From assembly GCF_013113835.1 (NCBI RefSeq), contig NZ_VTYQ01000007.1, forward strand, positions 248,001 through 312,000: a stretch of 64,000 nt of DNA, read 5' to 3'. The position numbers and the translations under genes are program-made. The notes beneath the pieces are model-generated. The model saw only the letters and a list, made by a program, of their open reading frames with translations. It had not been told where the DNA came from and searched no databases. Source of the DNA: Vibrio sp. RE88. Lineage in GTDB: Bacteria > Pseudomonadota > Gammaproteobacteria > Enterobacterales > Vibrionaceae. Of the stretch, positions 9,253-17,867 are shown piece after piece; position 1 is the stretch's first letter; every line of letters begins with the position of its first letter.

Positions 9253-9591
9253 TTAAAGTGCCTCAGCGTCCATTTCGCCAGTACGAATGCGCACTGCCTG
9301 GCTCAGGTCGTAGACAAAGATTTTTCCGTCACCGATTTTTCCGGTGTGCGCCGCTTTAGATACAGCTTCAATCACGCGGTCTACATTTTCAGCTTGTGTC
9401 GCGATTTCTAGTTTTACCTTGGGTAAGAAATCCACTTGATACTCTGCACCACGATAAAGCTCGGTATGGCCCTTCTGGCGCCCAAATCCTTTCACTTCTG
9501 ATACCGTCATACCTTCGATACCGACATCAGCAAGTGCTTCTCGAACATCGTCTAATTTGAATGGTTTGATAATCGCATTAATAAGTTTCAT
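9253..9591 (-). CDS. glnK: Nitrogen regulatory protein P-II (GlnK-type)
   Basis: The 112-residue PII signalling protein starts at MKLINAIIKPFKLDD. The longer frame upstream is unlikely, because an AGAGGA ribosome binding site precedes this ATG at correct spacing. The T-loop has RQKGHTELYRGAEYQ with uridylylated Tyr51 in the expected position, and the C-terminal signature KIGDGKIFVYDL is intact. It senses 2-oxoglutarate/ATP and controls AmtB (next gene) and probably GlnD/GlnE/NtrB. Linkage to amtB and a sigma54-type promoter make it GlnK rather than a constitutive GlnB, although Vibrio annotations use both names. Confidence 0.93.
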   Translation of the reverse strand: MKLINAIIKPFKLDDVREALADVGIEGMTVSEVKGFGRQKGHTELYRGAEYQVDFLPKVKLEIATQAENVDRVIEAVSKAAHTGKIGDGKIFVYDLSQAVRIRTGEMDAEAL

Positions 9592-9632
9592 CGCATCCTC
9601 TCTGAAGCTGTCATCCTTTTTATTTTTATAAT

Positions 9633-9647
9633 CCAAGTGACATGCCA
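9633..9647 (-). promoter_or_regulatory. Sigma54-type promoter of glnK-amtB
   Basis: On the minus strand the sequence is TGGCAT-N5-TTGG, close to the consensus TGGCAC-N5-TTGC, with the -24 GG intact and the -12 element GG instead of GC. The predicted start is at about 9621, giving a 30-base leader to the glnK ATG. Confidence 0.65.
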
Positions 9648-9702
9648 ACTTATTAAGAGACTGATAAATAATGATTTATTCATTACAAGACGCCAAATAC
9701 GC

Positions 9703-9733
9703 AAAAAGGCGCACCGTTATGGTGCGCCTTTAT
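9703..9733. terminator. yacL terminator that also matches the NtrC enhancer consensus
   Basis: An 11-bp stem (AAAGGCGCACC / GGTGCGCCTTT) with a 5-base loop lies past the yacL stop, and the minus-strand flank is TTTTTGCG, so it should terminate yacL. The centre is GCACC-N5-GGTGC, an exact NtrC-type dyad. It is centred about 97 bases upstream of the predicted glnK start, a normal enhancer distance. Confidence 0.75.
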
Positions 9734-9780
9734 CACAATAATGAGGCAATGATTTTATTCTTCCCTATATCAGTGCAGAT

Positions 9781-10152
9781 CTATTTGGTGGTCAGAAACT
9801 CTTTCCATTGTTCAATCAGCAGCTCAAAGTCATCTAAGCCACAACTGGCCTTACTCTCACTGTCATAAAAATCAAACTCGCTGTCTTCCGCCATCGCTTC
9901 TCCATGCGCCAACACATTCTCCTGAATGGTGACTTCATCACCATGAATAGAGATGGAAATCTCAGTACCCAGCATGGTGTGCTCCTGAAGTGGAGACTGG
10001 TGTACAGCGGCCAGCATAGACTCGACCTGCTCTATCTTCTGCCAATCCTTGCTAATCTCTTCCTGCAACCAACGACCAACAATTTCATGGCCCATACTCG
10101 ACTTCACGTAGTACTCGCCCATCAATGTATTGCGGATAAATTCAAATTCCAT
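9781..10152 (-). CDS. yacL: YacL family protein (UPF0231)
   Basis: A 123-residue acidic cytoplasmic protein matching the UPF0231/YacL family (opening MEFEFIRNTLMGEYYVKSSMGHE). The family has no established biochemical function. It is found beside acnB in many Gammaproteobacteria, including E. coli, and the same arrangement is present here: acnB lies upstream on the same strand, separated by a strong terminator, so yacL probably has its own promoter in the 105-bp gap. No signal peptide, membrane segment or cysteine cluster is evident. Function unknown. Confidence 0.85.
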   Translation of the reverse strand: MEFEFIRNTLMGEYYVKSSMGHEIVGRWLQEEISKDWQKIEQVESMLAAVHQSPLQEHTMLGTEISISIHGDEVTIQENVLAHGEAMAEDSEFDFYDSESKASCGLDDFELLIEQWKEFLTTK

Positions 10153-10207
10153 CGTGCTGCCTCATGAAAACGGAGCGCAGATTATATAGAGAGTGTATTC
10201 AAAGCAC

Positions 10208-10238
10208 AAAAAAAGCGCCTGCCGAGGCAGACGCTTTT
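10208..10238 (-). terminator. Intrinsic terminator after acnB
   Basis: A 12-bp stem (arms AAAAGCGCCTGC and GCAGACGCTTTT on the plus strand, with one wobble pair) and a 4-base loop. Seven T residues follow on the minus strand. It lies 19 bases past the acnB stop. Confidence 0.9.
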
Positions 10239-10257
10239 ATCATTCCTTCCAAAGCGC

Positions 10258-12846
10258 TTATGCAGGCTCTTGGAAAATCACTGAATCCGCTTTCTTGGTG
10301 TACTGATCCATCTTATGGAAGTTCAAGTAACGGTAGGTGTCTGCTGCTGTCGCATCGATCTGCTTAGCGTACTCTAGATACTCTTCCTTGGTTGGAATCT
10401 TACCTAGAATCGCACCAACTGCCGAAAGCTCAGCAGAAGCAAGATAAACGTTAGCACCAGTGCCTAAACGGTTTGGGAAGTTACGTGTCGAAGTCGACAT
10501 TACTGTCGCCTTATCCGCCACACGTGCTTGGTTACCCATACATAGTGAACACCCTGGCGTTTCAATACGCACACCAGCACGGCCGTAAATACCGTAGTAA
10601 CCTTCTTCAGTTAGCTGGTCGCGGTCCATCTTCGTTGGAGGCGCAACCCATAGGCGGGTATCCAACTGACCACCGAATTGCTCTAGCAGCTTACCTGCAG
10701 CACGGAAGTGGCCGATGTTAGTCATACAAGAACCGATGAAGACTTCATCAATGTTCGTACCCTGAACGTCAGAGAGTAGACGCGCATCATCTGGATCGTT
10801 TGGTGCACACAGAATTGGTTGATCAATTTCTGCTAGATCGATTTCGATGACGTGAGCGTATTCTGCATCTGCGTCTGCTTCCATCAACTCTGGATTCGCC
10901 AACCACTCTTCCATCGCTGTAATACGGCGTTCGATAGTACGACGGTCACCGTAGCCTTCCGAAATCATCCACTTAAGCATGGTGATGTTCGAGTTTAGGT
11001 ACTCTTCAATCGACTCTTGAGACAGCTTAACGGTACAACCTGCCGCAGAACGCTCTGCAGAAGCATCTGAAAGCTCAAACGCCTGCTCTACTGTTAGGTG
11101 CTCAACACCTTCAATTTCCAGTACGCGACCTGAGAACTCGTTGATTTTGCCTGCTTTTTCTACTGTCAGTAGGCCTTGCTTGATACCGTACAACGGAATA
11201 GCGTGTACCAAGTCACGTAGCGTGATACCTGGCTGCATTTCGCCTTTAAAACGAACCAAGATTGATTCTGGCATATCCAGCGGCATAACACCTGTTGCTG
11301 CCGCAAACGCGACTAGACCAGAACCCGCTGGGAATGAAATACCCAGAGGGAAACGAGTATGCGAGTCACCACCTGTACCGACAGTATCAGGAAGAAGCAT
11401 ACGGTTTAGCCATGAGTGGATAACGCCATCTCCAGGACGAAGAGAAACACCGCCACGGTTCATGATGAAATCAGGCAGCGTGTGGTGCGTGTTTACGTCG
11501 ACTGGTTTTGGATAAGCAGAAGTATGACAGAAAGACTGCATCACTAGATCAGCAGAGAAACCAAGACACGCAAGGTCTTTTAGCTCATCACGCGTCATTG
11601 GGCCTGTTGTATCCTGAGAACCTACGGTCGTCATCTTAGGCTCACAGTATTGACCTGCGCGAACGCCTTCTACGCCACACGCTTTACCGACCATCTTCTG
11701 AGCCAGTGTGTAACCTTTGTTAGAAGCAGATGGGTCTACAGGTTTAGCAAACAGATCTGTCTCTTCAAGGCCTAGTGCGGTACGAGCACGGCTTGTTAGG
11801 CCACGACCAATGATCAGTGGAATACGACCACCAGCACGCACTTCATCAAGAAGTACCTTGCTCAGCTCGAAGCTTGAAATTTCTGCGCCATCTTTACGCA
11901 CAACACCTTCGTATGGGTAGATTTCAATCACATCGCCCATGTTCATGTCTTGTACGTTCAGTTCGATTGGTAGCGCTCCAGAATCTTCCATCGTGTTGTA
12001 GAAGATTGGCGCAATCTTACCGCCTAGACAGATACCGCCTGTGCGTTTGTTTGGAACGTAAGGGATATCTTCGCCCATGAACCAAAGCACTGAGTTTGTA
12101 GCTGACTTACGTGAAGAACCTGTACCCACGACATCACCAACATAAGCCAATGGAATGCCATCTTTTTGCAGGTCTTCAATTTGGTTGATTGGACCAACGC
12201 TACCCGGCTGATCTGGGTTGATGCCGTCACGCTCCATTTTAAGCATTGCTTTCGCGTGCACTGGGATATCTGGACGGGACCATGCATCAGGTGCTGGAGA
12301 CAAGTCATCAGTGTTCGTTTCACCAGTGACTTTGAATACTTTAACGGTAATTTTTTCCGCTACTTTTTCTTTAGAGGTAAACCACTCAGCATCAGCCCAA
12401 GATTGCAGTACTTGCTGTGCGTAAGTGTTACCTGCTTTCGCTTTCTCTTCTACATCATAGAAAGCATCAAACATCAGTAGAGTGTGAGATAGTGCTTTTA
12501 CAGCAATAGATGCCAAAGCGTCATCATCAAGAAGGTCAACTAGCGGAGCAATATTGTAGCCACCCTGCATCGTACCCAATAGCTCAGCTGCTTTTTCACG
12601 ACTCACCAGCGGTGATTCCACTTCGCCTTTGGTAATAGCCGTCAGAAAACCTGCTTTAACATATGCAGCTTCATCTACGCCAGGTGGGATACGATTCTCT
12701 AGTAGGTCAAGAATTACGGCTTCTTCACCTTGAGGGGGATTTTTCAGAAGTTCGACAAGACCAGCAACTTGCTCGGCGTCTAGTGGTTTAGGAACAACTC
12801 CTTCAGCAGCACGCTCTGCGACGTGTTTACGGTAGGCTTCAAGCAC
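10258..12846 (-). CDS. acnB: Aconitate hydratase B
   Basis: The 862-residue TCA-cycle enzyme isomerises citrate and isocitrate through cis-aconitate, and in apo form can bind RNA. It has the AcnB-specific order: N-terminal HEAT-like and swivel domains before the catalytic domains. Iron-sulfur ligands are visible in FIGSCMTNIGHFRAAG and in TPGCSLCMGNQARV. The opening MLEAYRKHVAERAAEG is nearly identical to other AcnB proteins. The start codon is GTG, preceded by AGAGGA. A tiny ORF overlaps this start (12839-12862). It is probably transcribed alone, ending at the terminator before yacL. Confidence 0.97.
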   Translation of the reverse strand: MLEAYRKHVAERAAEGVVPKPLDAEQVAGLVELLKNPPQGEEAVILDLLENRIPPGVDEAAYVKAGFLTAITKGEVESPLVSREKAAELLGTMQGGYNIAPLVDLLDDDALASIAVKALSHTLLMFDAFYDVEEKAKAGNTYAQQVLQSWADAEWFTSKEKVAEKITVKVFKVTGETNTDDLSPAPDAWSRPDIPVHAKAMLKMERDGINPDQPGSVGPINQIEDLQKDGIPLAYVGDVVGTGSSRKSATNSVLWFMGEDIPYVPNKRTGGICLGGKIAPIFYNTMEDSGALPIELNVQDMNMGDVIEIYPYEGVVRKDGAEISSFELSKVLLDEVRAGGRIPLIIGRGLTSRARTALGLEETDLFAKPVDPSASNKGYTLAQKMVGKACGVEGVRAGQYCEPKMTTVGSQDTTGPMTRDELKDLACLGFSADLVMQSFCHTSAYPKPVDVNTHHTLPDFIMNRGGVSLRPGDGVIHSWLNRMLLPDTVGTGGDSHTRFPLGISFPAGSGLVAFAAATGVMPLDMPESILVRFKGEMQPGITLRDLVHAIPLYGIKQGLLTVEKAGKINEFSGRVLEIEGVEHLTVEQAFELSDASAERSAAGCTVKLSQESIEEYLNSNITMLKWMISEGYGDRRTIERRITAMEEWLANPELMEADADAEYAHVIEIDLAEIDQPILCAPNDPDDARLLSDVQGTNIDEVFIGSCMTNIGHFRAAGKLLEQFGGQLDTRLWVAPPTKMDRDQLTEEGYYGIYGRAGVRIETPGCSLCMGNQARVADKATVMSTSTRNFPNRLGTGANVYLASAELSAVGAILGKIPTKEEYLEYAKQIDATAADTYRYLNFHKMDQYTKKADSVIFQEPA

Positions 12847-12862
12847 GACTTTTTCCTCTCAT
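12839..12862 (-). CDS. Putative 7-residue leader ORF overlapping the acnB start
   Basis: On the minus strand an ATG with its own AAGGA ribosome binding site at good spacing opens a 7-codon frame (MRGKSRA) whose TGA lies within the first codons of acnB in another frame. The acnB GTG and its AGAGGA lie inside this mini-ORF, so ribosomes translating it would cover or re-initiate at acnB. It contains AGA and GGA codons that are usually rare in enteric-type genomes. Whether it is translated is unknown. Confidence 0.4.
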   Translation of the reverse strand: MRGKSRA

Positions 12863-13144
12863 TGCGGTTCCTTCGTTATTATTACTATTATTCAACGTAA
12901 CGAAGTGAACATCCTTGGAAACTTGGCTCTCCTTTTTGCCATATTTTTCATTCATTTTGAGTGAGAAACAGTGCCAAAGAGGCCAAACTGTGGGCGGTAG
13001 GATAGCAAATTTAACCTTAAATTAAAATCTCATCATTTTGACCAACATAGCAACTTAAGACTAAAGTTCTATGATTTTCCTTGCTTAATTTCGTCAATTC
13101 CCTGCTTTGAGAATGGAGAATTGACGAAATCAATTATTGAATAA
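12863..13144 (-). promoter_or_regulatory. acnB upstream region (no gene) with a 13-bp inverted repeat
   Basis: This 282-bp AT-rich spacer must hold the acnB promoter on the minus strand; a weak TATCCT -10-like element is present near 13000 but I cannot name a -35 with confidence. At 13088-13130 there is a perfect 13-bp inverted repeat (ATTTCGTCAATTC / GAATTGACGAAAT, 17-base loop), just past the stop of the patatin gene. It lacks a clear T-run, so it may be a factor-assisted terminator or an mRNA 3'-end stabiliser. Confidence 0.5.
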
Positions 13145-15436
13145 CTATTTAAAACTCGTTCCTATAATCAGGTAGATAGAATCGAAGTTTTGTTCTGTTC
13201 GACCATAACCAAACATGATTGGCCCAACGGGGGAGTCAACCCCCGCAAACACTGAGCCCGCAGCATATAGTGGTGCCGTATCAAGCTTGATGCTTGGATC
13301 TGACCACACACCGCCGTATTCAAACGATGCTCCTAAATAAAACGGGGAAGAGAACAGACCAAAGTCATTGTCGAACCAGCGATAACGGTACACCAAACTG
13401 CCAAACGCTTTGTTATGACCAATCAAGCTGTTACGTGGAATACCTGATAAATTGAGAAAGCCGCCGAGCTCTTTGGGATCAATAATAAGAGAGGAATTTT
13501 TACTTTCTACCACTCCAACGTCGAGGTTTGCGACCAAAGTATGGCGAGAAAAGCTATTGGCGTAGATGATCTTAGCGCCATATTCATAAGCCGTATCTTC
13601 GTCATGACCATCGAAGACACTACCTTGACTGCCAACGCTTTCATCATGCGACACTAAGTAATCCAGATTCAGGTACAAACCCCGACTGGGCAAACTGTAG
13701 TTATCTAAGGTGTCGATGCGATAATTGGCAAATGCGCCTAATCGCTTAAATGACACATCACCTAGTGATGGCAGCGACGCGAGTTCTCCAGAACCATCGG
13801 TGTATCTGACACCGACTTTAAATCGGCGCCACAAAGTATCTTGGTAACCAACCGCCCACTCCGATTCCCACTCAGTGAAAGATATCGGGATAAAATCTTG
13901 AGTCGCTTTTAGTGACGGTACGTCGCCCCCATCTGGTGGCACATTGACCTTCTCATTGCTAAAAGTAATGCCCAAAGTGGTAAAGAGATCTGAACTGGAA
14001 AATAGCGGGCTATAAAGCGTACCTTCGATTAGCTTGTCGGTACCCATTTCAATATTGAGGGCAAACTCCGCACCATACTCATTGAGATCAGTGAAATTGG
14101 TCGATACCCCTATCGCGTACTGACTGTCAGTGTCAAAGTCATCCTCAAGGAAAAAACGGAAGTTCACATAGTTTGGGCCCCAGGATTTTTCTTTGACGTT
14201 AACAATCAAGGCATCCTGATCGTCAATTTTATCATAGCGATAAGTGATCAATTCAAAGCGATCCAACGCATAAAGATTCTGAATACTCTGCTCGACTTCC
14301 GACGTTTTGTAGCGATGACCAGCATTCAAGCCCAAATGTTTTTTCAGTACGTCATCACTGTAGTGAGTGTGGTTATGGACAACAATCTTATCGACCGTGA
14401 TTTCGTCGCCATACCTCAGCTTACGACGGACATCTTCTTTGTGATCAACGTAATCCTGATACTCTGAAGAAGACACGCTGTAGCGTTTGAGTAATTCTTG
14501 GTTTTGAATGGCAATTTGATAACCCTTTTTAAACGCTTCGGGCATCTTGTCAAACTCTGTCGTTTCCATATCACCAACTTGAGGCTTAAGAAAAACATCG
14601 TCTTCCGTCAGCGTTTTGGCTTGACGATTAGTCGTGCTGCGCACTAAATAATTCGACAGTTGATCCGCTACAGTGAACAACGTTGTGAAGTCTTCTTCGT
14701 CTTTGTAATCGGTACTAATATCAACCGCAATAACGATATCTGCGCCAAGGTCTCTTGCGACATTGACAGGCATATTGTTGGTTACCCCACCATCAACCAG
14801 AAGCTGATCATTGAGTTCATAAGGTGGTAACGCCCCCGGAACCGACATACTGGCCATCATGGCATCAACGAGGTAGCCACTTTTGATGACGACAGGTTCA
14901 AGCTCAAGAATATCGGTTGCGACCGAACGGTAAGGAATGGCGAGTTCATCAAAAGATTTAAATGGAGGAAGGTTACCCGACGATTCACGTAGAATTCTTA
15001 GCATTCCCTGCCCTTGCACAATACCGCGCGCGGCACGCACATCCCCCCAGCCGAGACCTAAATCTGTCGTCAATTGGAATCTGTCTTCATATTCTTTGTC
15101 ACGTACACGACGGTGGCTGCGGTCAACCCGGTCACGATAACCACTGTTCCAATCTATGGTCTCGATCAAGCCTTCAATTTCATCGGCACTCATGCCTGTT
15201 GCGTACAAGCCGCCCACGTAAGCACCCATGCTGGTGCCCGTGATATAATCGACCGGAATTCTGAGCTCTTCCAGCGCTTTAAGGACACCGATATGTGCCG
15301 CCCCTTTGGCACCGCCACCGGCGAGAACCACCGCGATTTTTGGCCGTTCTGGTTCAGCACTTTCCCCTGTATCAGAGAACGCTGTTCGTGGTAGCACAAA
15401 CGTACAAGTAAATAGAAGCCAGACTAGTTTTTTCAC
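13145..15436 (-). CDS. Patatin-like phospholipase with C-terminal outer-membrane barrel (PlpD-like)
   Basis: A 763-residue protein with a signal peptide (residues 1-21), a patatin domain (about 30-310) and a C-terminal BamA/surface-antigen-type half. Catalytic features are intact: oxyanion loop GGGAKGAAHIG, nucleophile GTSMG, and the DGG of VDGGVTNNMP. A POTRA-like segment (about 340-420) precedes a beta-strand-rich barrel ending in a terminal aromatic (IIGTSFK). This matches type Vd autotransporters such as Pseudomonas PlpD, where the barrel presents the lipase at the outer membrane. It follows mrcB by 70 bp on the same strand, with no terminator seen between them. Host substrate and role are unknown. 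Confidence 0.87.
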   Translation of the reverse strand: MKKLVWLLFTCTFVLPRTAFSDTGESAEPERPKIAVVLAGGGAKGAAHIGVLKALEELRIPVDYITGTSMGAYVGGLYATGMSADEIEGLIETIDWNSGYRDRVDRSHRRVRDKEYEDRFQLTTDLGLGWGDVRAARGIVQGQGMLRILRESSGNLPPFKSFDELAIPYRSVATDILELEPVVIKSGYLVDAMMASMSVPGALPPYELNDQLLVDGGVTNNMPVNVARDLGADIVIAVDISTDYKDEEDFTTLFTVADQLSNYLVRSTTNRQAKTLTEDDVFLKPQVGDMETTEFDKMPEAFKKGYQIAIQNQELLKRYSVSSSEYQDYVDHKEDVRRKLRYGDEITVDKIVVHNHTHYSDDVLKKHLGLNAGHRYKTSEVEQSIQNLYALDRFELITYRYDKIDDQDALIVNVKEKSWGPNYVNFRFFLEDDFDTDSQYAIGVSTNFTDLNEYGAEFALNIEMGTDKLIEGTLYSPLFSSSDLFTTLGITFSNEKVNVPPDGGDVPSLKATQDFIPISFTEWESEWAVGYQDTLWRRFKVGVRYTDGSGELASLPSLGDVSFKRLGAFANYRIDTLDNYSLPSRGLYLNLDYLVSHDESVGSQGSVFDGHDEDTAYEYGAKIIYANSFSRHTLVANLDVGVVESKNSSLIIDPKELGGFLNLSGIPRNSLIGHNKAFGSLVYRYRWFDNDFGLFSSPFYLGASFEYGGVWSDPSIKLDTAPLYAAGSVFAGVDSPVGPIMFGYGRTEQNFDSIYLIIGTSFK

Positions 15437-15506
15437 TCTAGAGTTCCCGTCTCATTCATATACGTACATAAGTCGATAGTTTTATATTATTGACACAACC
15501 AACTGT

Positions 15507-17867
15507 TTACCAACTAAATATTTTCTTTATCCATTGTGTGGGTTGGCTGTCACACTGCTGCTTAAGTACATTGTTGGCATCCCAAACTGGCAGTTTAAAC
15601 TGATTATCACAGTCCAGTTGCAGACTGCCTTGCTCAGTATGTTCAAAGCCAAGCGTGCTGATCCCTTTTGGCCAAGGTAACGTCAGCTTTTCCGGTATAC
15701 GGTGATTGAGATATTCTGCATAAACTCGTAACGCACCACTGGAGCCCGTGAGTTTGGTCGGTTTATTGTCATCACGACCTAACCAGATGGTCGTCACTTC
15801 ACGTCCATCGACGCCAACAAACCAGCTGTCACGCGTATCATTACTGGTCCCGGTCTTCCCTGCTAACGCCGCCCAGCCAAACTGGCTATTGAGATAGCGG
15901 CCTGTTCCCTCGAGAACGCCGCGCTTCATTGCATAGGTTGTCAGCCACGCAGCTTGTTGGTCGATGGTTTGAGACATGCGAGGCAGTGACTGATACAGGG
16001 CATTACCTTCTAAATCGACCACTGAGCGCAACGCAGACAAGGGCGCTCTCTTGCCCGAATTGGTCAACGTCTGATACATCTGTGCGACCTGAAATGGCGT
16101 TAATGTGAAGGAACCAAGGAACATTGACGGCACAGGACGAATTTCATTTCGATCAACACCCAGCTTCTCCAAGGTATTAACAACATTTGGTATACCGAGC
16201 TGCATGCCCAACTGAACAGTCGGTACATTGAGGGATTTTGCCAATGCAATGTACAAAGGCACATCTCCTCGGAACTTACGGTCATAGTTGCGCGGCGACC
16301 AAACACTGCCTTTAGAACCTTTAAGGCTGATCGGTTTATCGTGTAAAGTCGTCGCCAGATTGTATTTGTCAGGCTGCTCTAAAGCGGTGAGATAGACCGC
16401 CGGTTTGGCTAACGAACCTATCTGACGACTGGCGTTAAGCGCACGATTGAATCCGTCGTACCCTGTCCGTTTACCTCCGACCATAGCGCGAATTTCTCCG
16501 GTATGGCGGTCAACGGCGATCGCTGCCCCTTCAAGTGACTTGCCAGCGACTTTGCTTAGCTGAGGTATTTTCTTGGCAATGGCCTGTTCCAGCTCTTGTT
16601 GAGAAACTGGATCGAGAGATGTAAACACCCTGAGACCAATATCCGACTGAAACGCATCACCAACTTTCTCTTTGAGCTCTATCTTCAGTTGCTGGAAGTA
16701 AGCCGGCTGACGGCTGGCAATGCGCGGATTATCCTGAATATCCAGCGGGCGACTGGCTGCCATATCGTACTGGTTAGCACTCAGGATCCCCTGCTGCATC
16801 ATCAGACGAAGCACTAAATCTCGACGCTCTTTGGCGCGTTCAGGGAAGCGTACTGGGTTGTAGTAAGATGGCCCCTTTACCATGCCCACCAGCAAGGCGA
16901 GCTGGTCAATACGCAGTTCTTGAATCGGCTGTCCAAAATATAAACGGGAAGCCAACCCAAAGCCGTGAATGGCTTCCCCGCGGCTTTGTCCTAAATACAC
17001 TTCATTCAGGTAACCTTCCAGAATACGGTCTTTGCTGTAGCGGTAATCAATGATCAATGCGATATAGGCTTCACGGATCTTACGCCACAGCGTTCGATCA
17101 CTCGAAAGGAAAATGTTCTTCGCAAGCTGCTGAGTCAGGGTACTGCCCCCCTGCACCGTACGACCCGCTTTGACATTGGCGACCAATGCTCGGGCAATCG
17201 CAAACGGTGAGACTCCGTCATGCTGATAAAAGTCTCGGTCTTCGGTAGCCAGTAATGCATCAACCATGACTTCAGGAAACTGATCTCGCCTCAAGAATAA
17301 GCGCTGCTCATCATGATTTTTCTCCAGCATGCCCAACATCTTCGGTTCGATCCGCAAATAGCCAAGATCACCCGAGGATTCGAGCGACTGAATACGAAGT
17401 AAGCCAGAACGGTCAAAATGCAGCATCACGTGACGATCAGGCTCAGGCCCATCGGTAAACTCAAACGGACGGCGAATCAGTTCAATTTTGGTTGACGACG
17501 ACGAATACTCACCAGGATAACGGGGCTGGCGTACTTTACGGTAGTTGAGCACATCGAGTTCGTTGCGAACTTCCTGAATCGAAATCGAATCACCCGGAGA
17601 AAGGTTAAGAATGCGAGCGTAAACCACGGTCGGCAGATCAAACAGCTGACCTTCGAAACGCTGTTTAACCACACTGTCTAGGTAAATACCGACAAACAGC
17701 AGCAAGGCAAACCCAGCTAAACCGAGCTTCCAGGTCACTCCCCATAACATTTTTAACCAGCTACGTTGGCCTTTTTTGGTTGGCTTGCGTCTCGCTGTCG
17801 CCCGTTTGCGAGCAGGCTTCTTGGTTGTTTTGGTTTTGCTGCTCACAGGTGTTTTTTTCTTGGTCAT
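15507..17867 (-). CDS. mrcB: Penicillin-binding protein 1B
   Basis: A 786-residue bifunctional class A PBP that polymerises glycan strands and cross-links peptidoglycan in the periplasm. The N-terminus is basic and Lys/Arg-rich (about 1-38), followed by one transmembrane helix (near 47-64). The GT51 transglycosylase motif EDRDFYQHDGVS is present, as are transpeptidase motifs SLAK (catalytic Ser in RQIGSLAKP), SLN and KTGTS. Its ATG overlaps the hrpB stop by one base (TAATG), so translation is coupled. The patatin gene follows on the same strand. Confidence 0.96.
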   Translation of the reverse strand: MTKKKTPVSSKTKTTKKPARKRATARRKPTKKGQRSWLKMLWGVTWKLGLAGFALLLFVGIYLDSVVKQRFEGQLFDLPTVVYARILNLSPGDSISIQEVRNELDVLNYRKVRQPRYPGEYSSSSTKIELIRRPFEFTDGPEPDRHVMLHFDRSGLLRIQSLESSGDLGYLRIEPKMLGMLEKNHDEQRLFLRRDQFPEVMVDALLATEDRDFYQHDGVSPFAIARALVANVKAGRTVQGGSTLTQQLAKNIFLSSDRTLWRKIREAYIALIIDYRYSKDRILEGYLNEVYLGQSRGEAIHGFGLASRLYFGQPIQELRIDQLALLVGMVKGPSYYNPVRFPERAKERRDLVLRLMMQQGILSANQYDMAASRPLDIQDNPRIASRQPAYFQQLKIELKEKVGDAFQSDIGLRVFTSLDPVSQQELEQAIAKKIPQLSKVAGKSLEGAAIAVDRHTGEIRAMVGGKRTGYDGFNRALNASRQIGSLAKPAVYLTALEQPDKYNLATTLHDKPISLKGSKGSVWSPRNYDRKFRGDVPLYIALAKSLNVPTVQLGMQLGIPNVVNTLEKLGVDRNEIRPVPSMFLGSFTLTPFQVAQMYQTLTNSGKRAPLSALRSVVDLEGNALYQSLPRMSQTIDQQAAWLTTYAMKRGVLEGTGRYLNSQFGWAALAGKTGTSNDTRDSWFVGVDGREVTTIWLGRDDNKPTKLTGSSGALRVYAEYLNHRIPEKLTLPWPKGISTLGFEHTEQGSLQLDCDNQFKLPVWDANNVLKQQCDSQPTQWIKKIFSW

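Noticed and set aside
9592..9648. Longer GlnK starting at 9648
   Set aside because: It would cover the sigma54-type promoter and 19 residues unlike PII; the ATG at 9591 has a good ribosome binding site.
11141..11515. 124-residue frame opposite acnB
   Set aside because: Antisense shadow of a highly conserved gene with no start signals.
15437..15506. Terminator between mrcB and the patatin gene
   Set aside because: No stem with a T-run is visible in this 70-bp spacer, so the genes may be co-transcribed.
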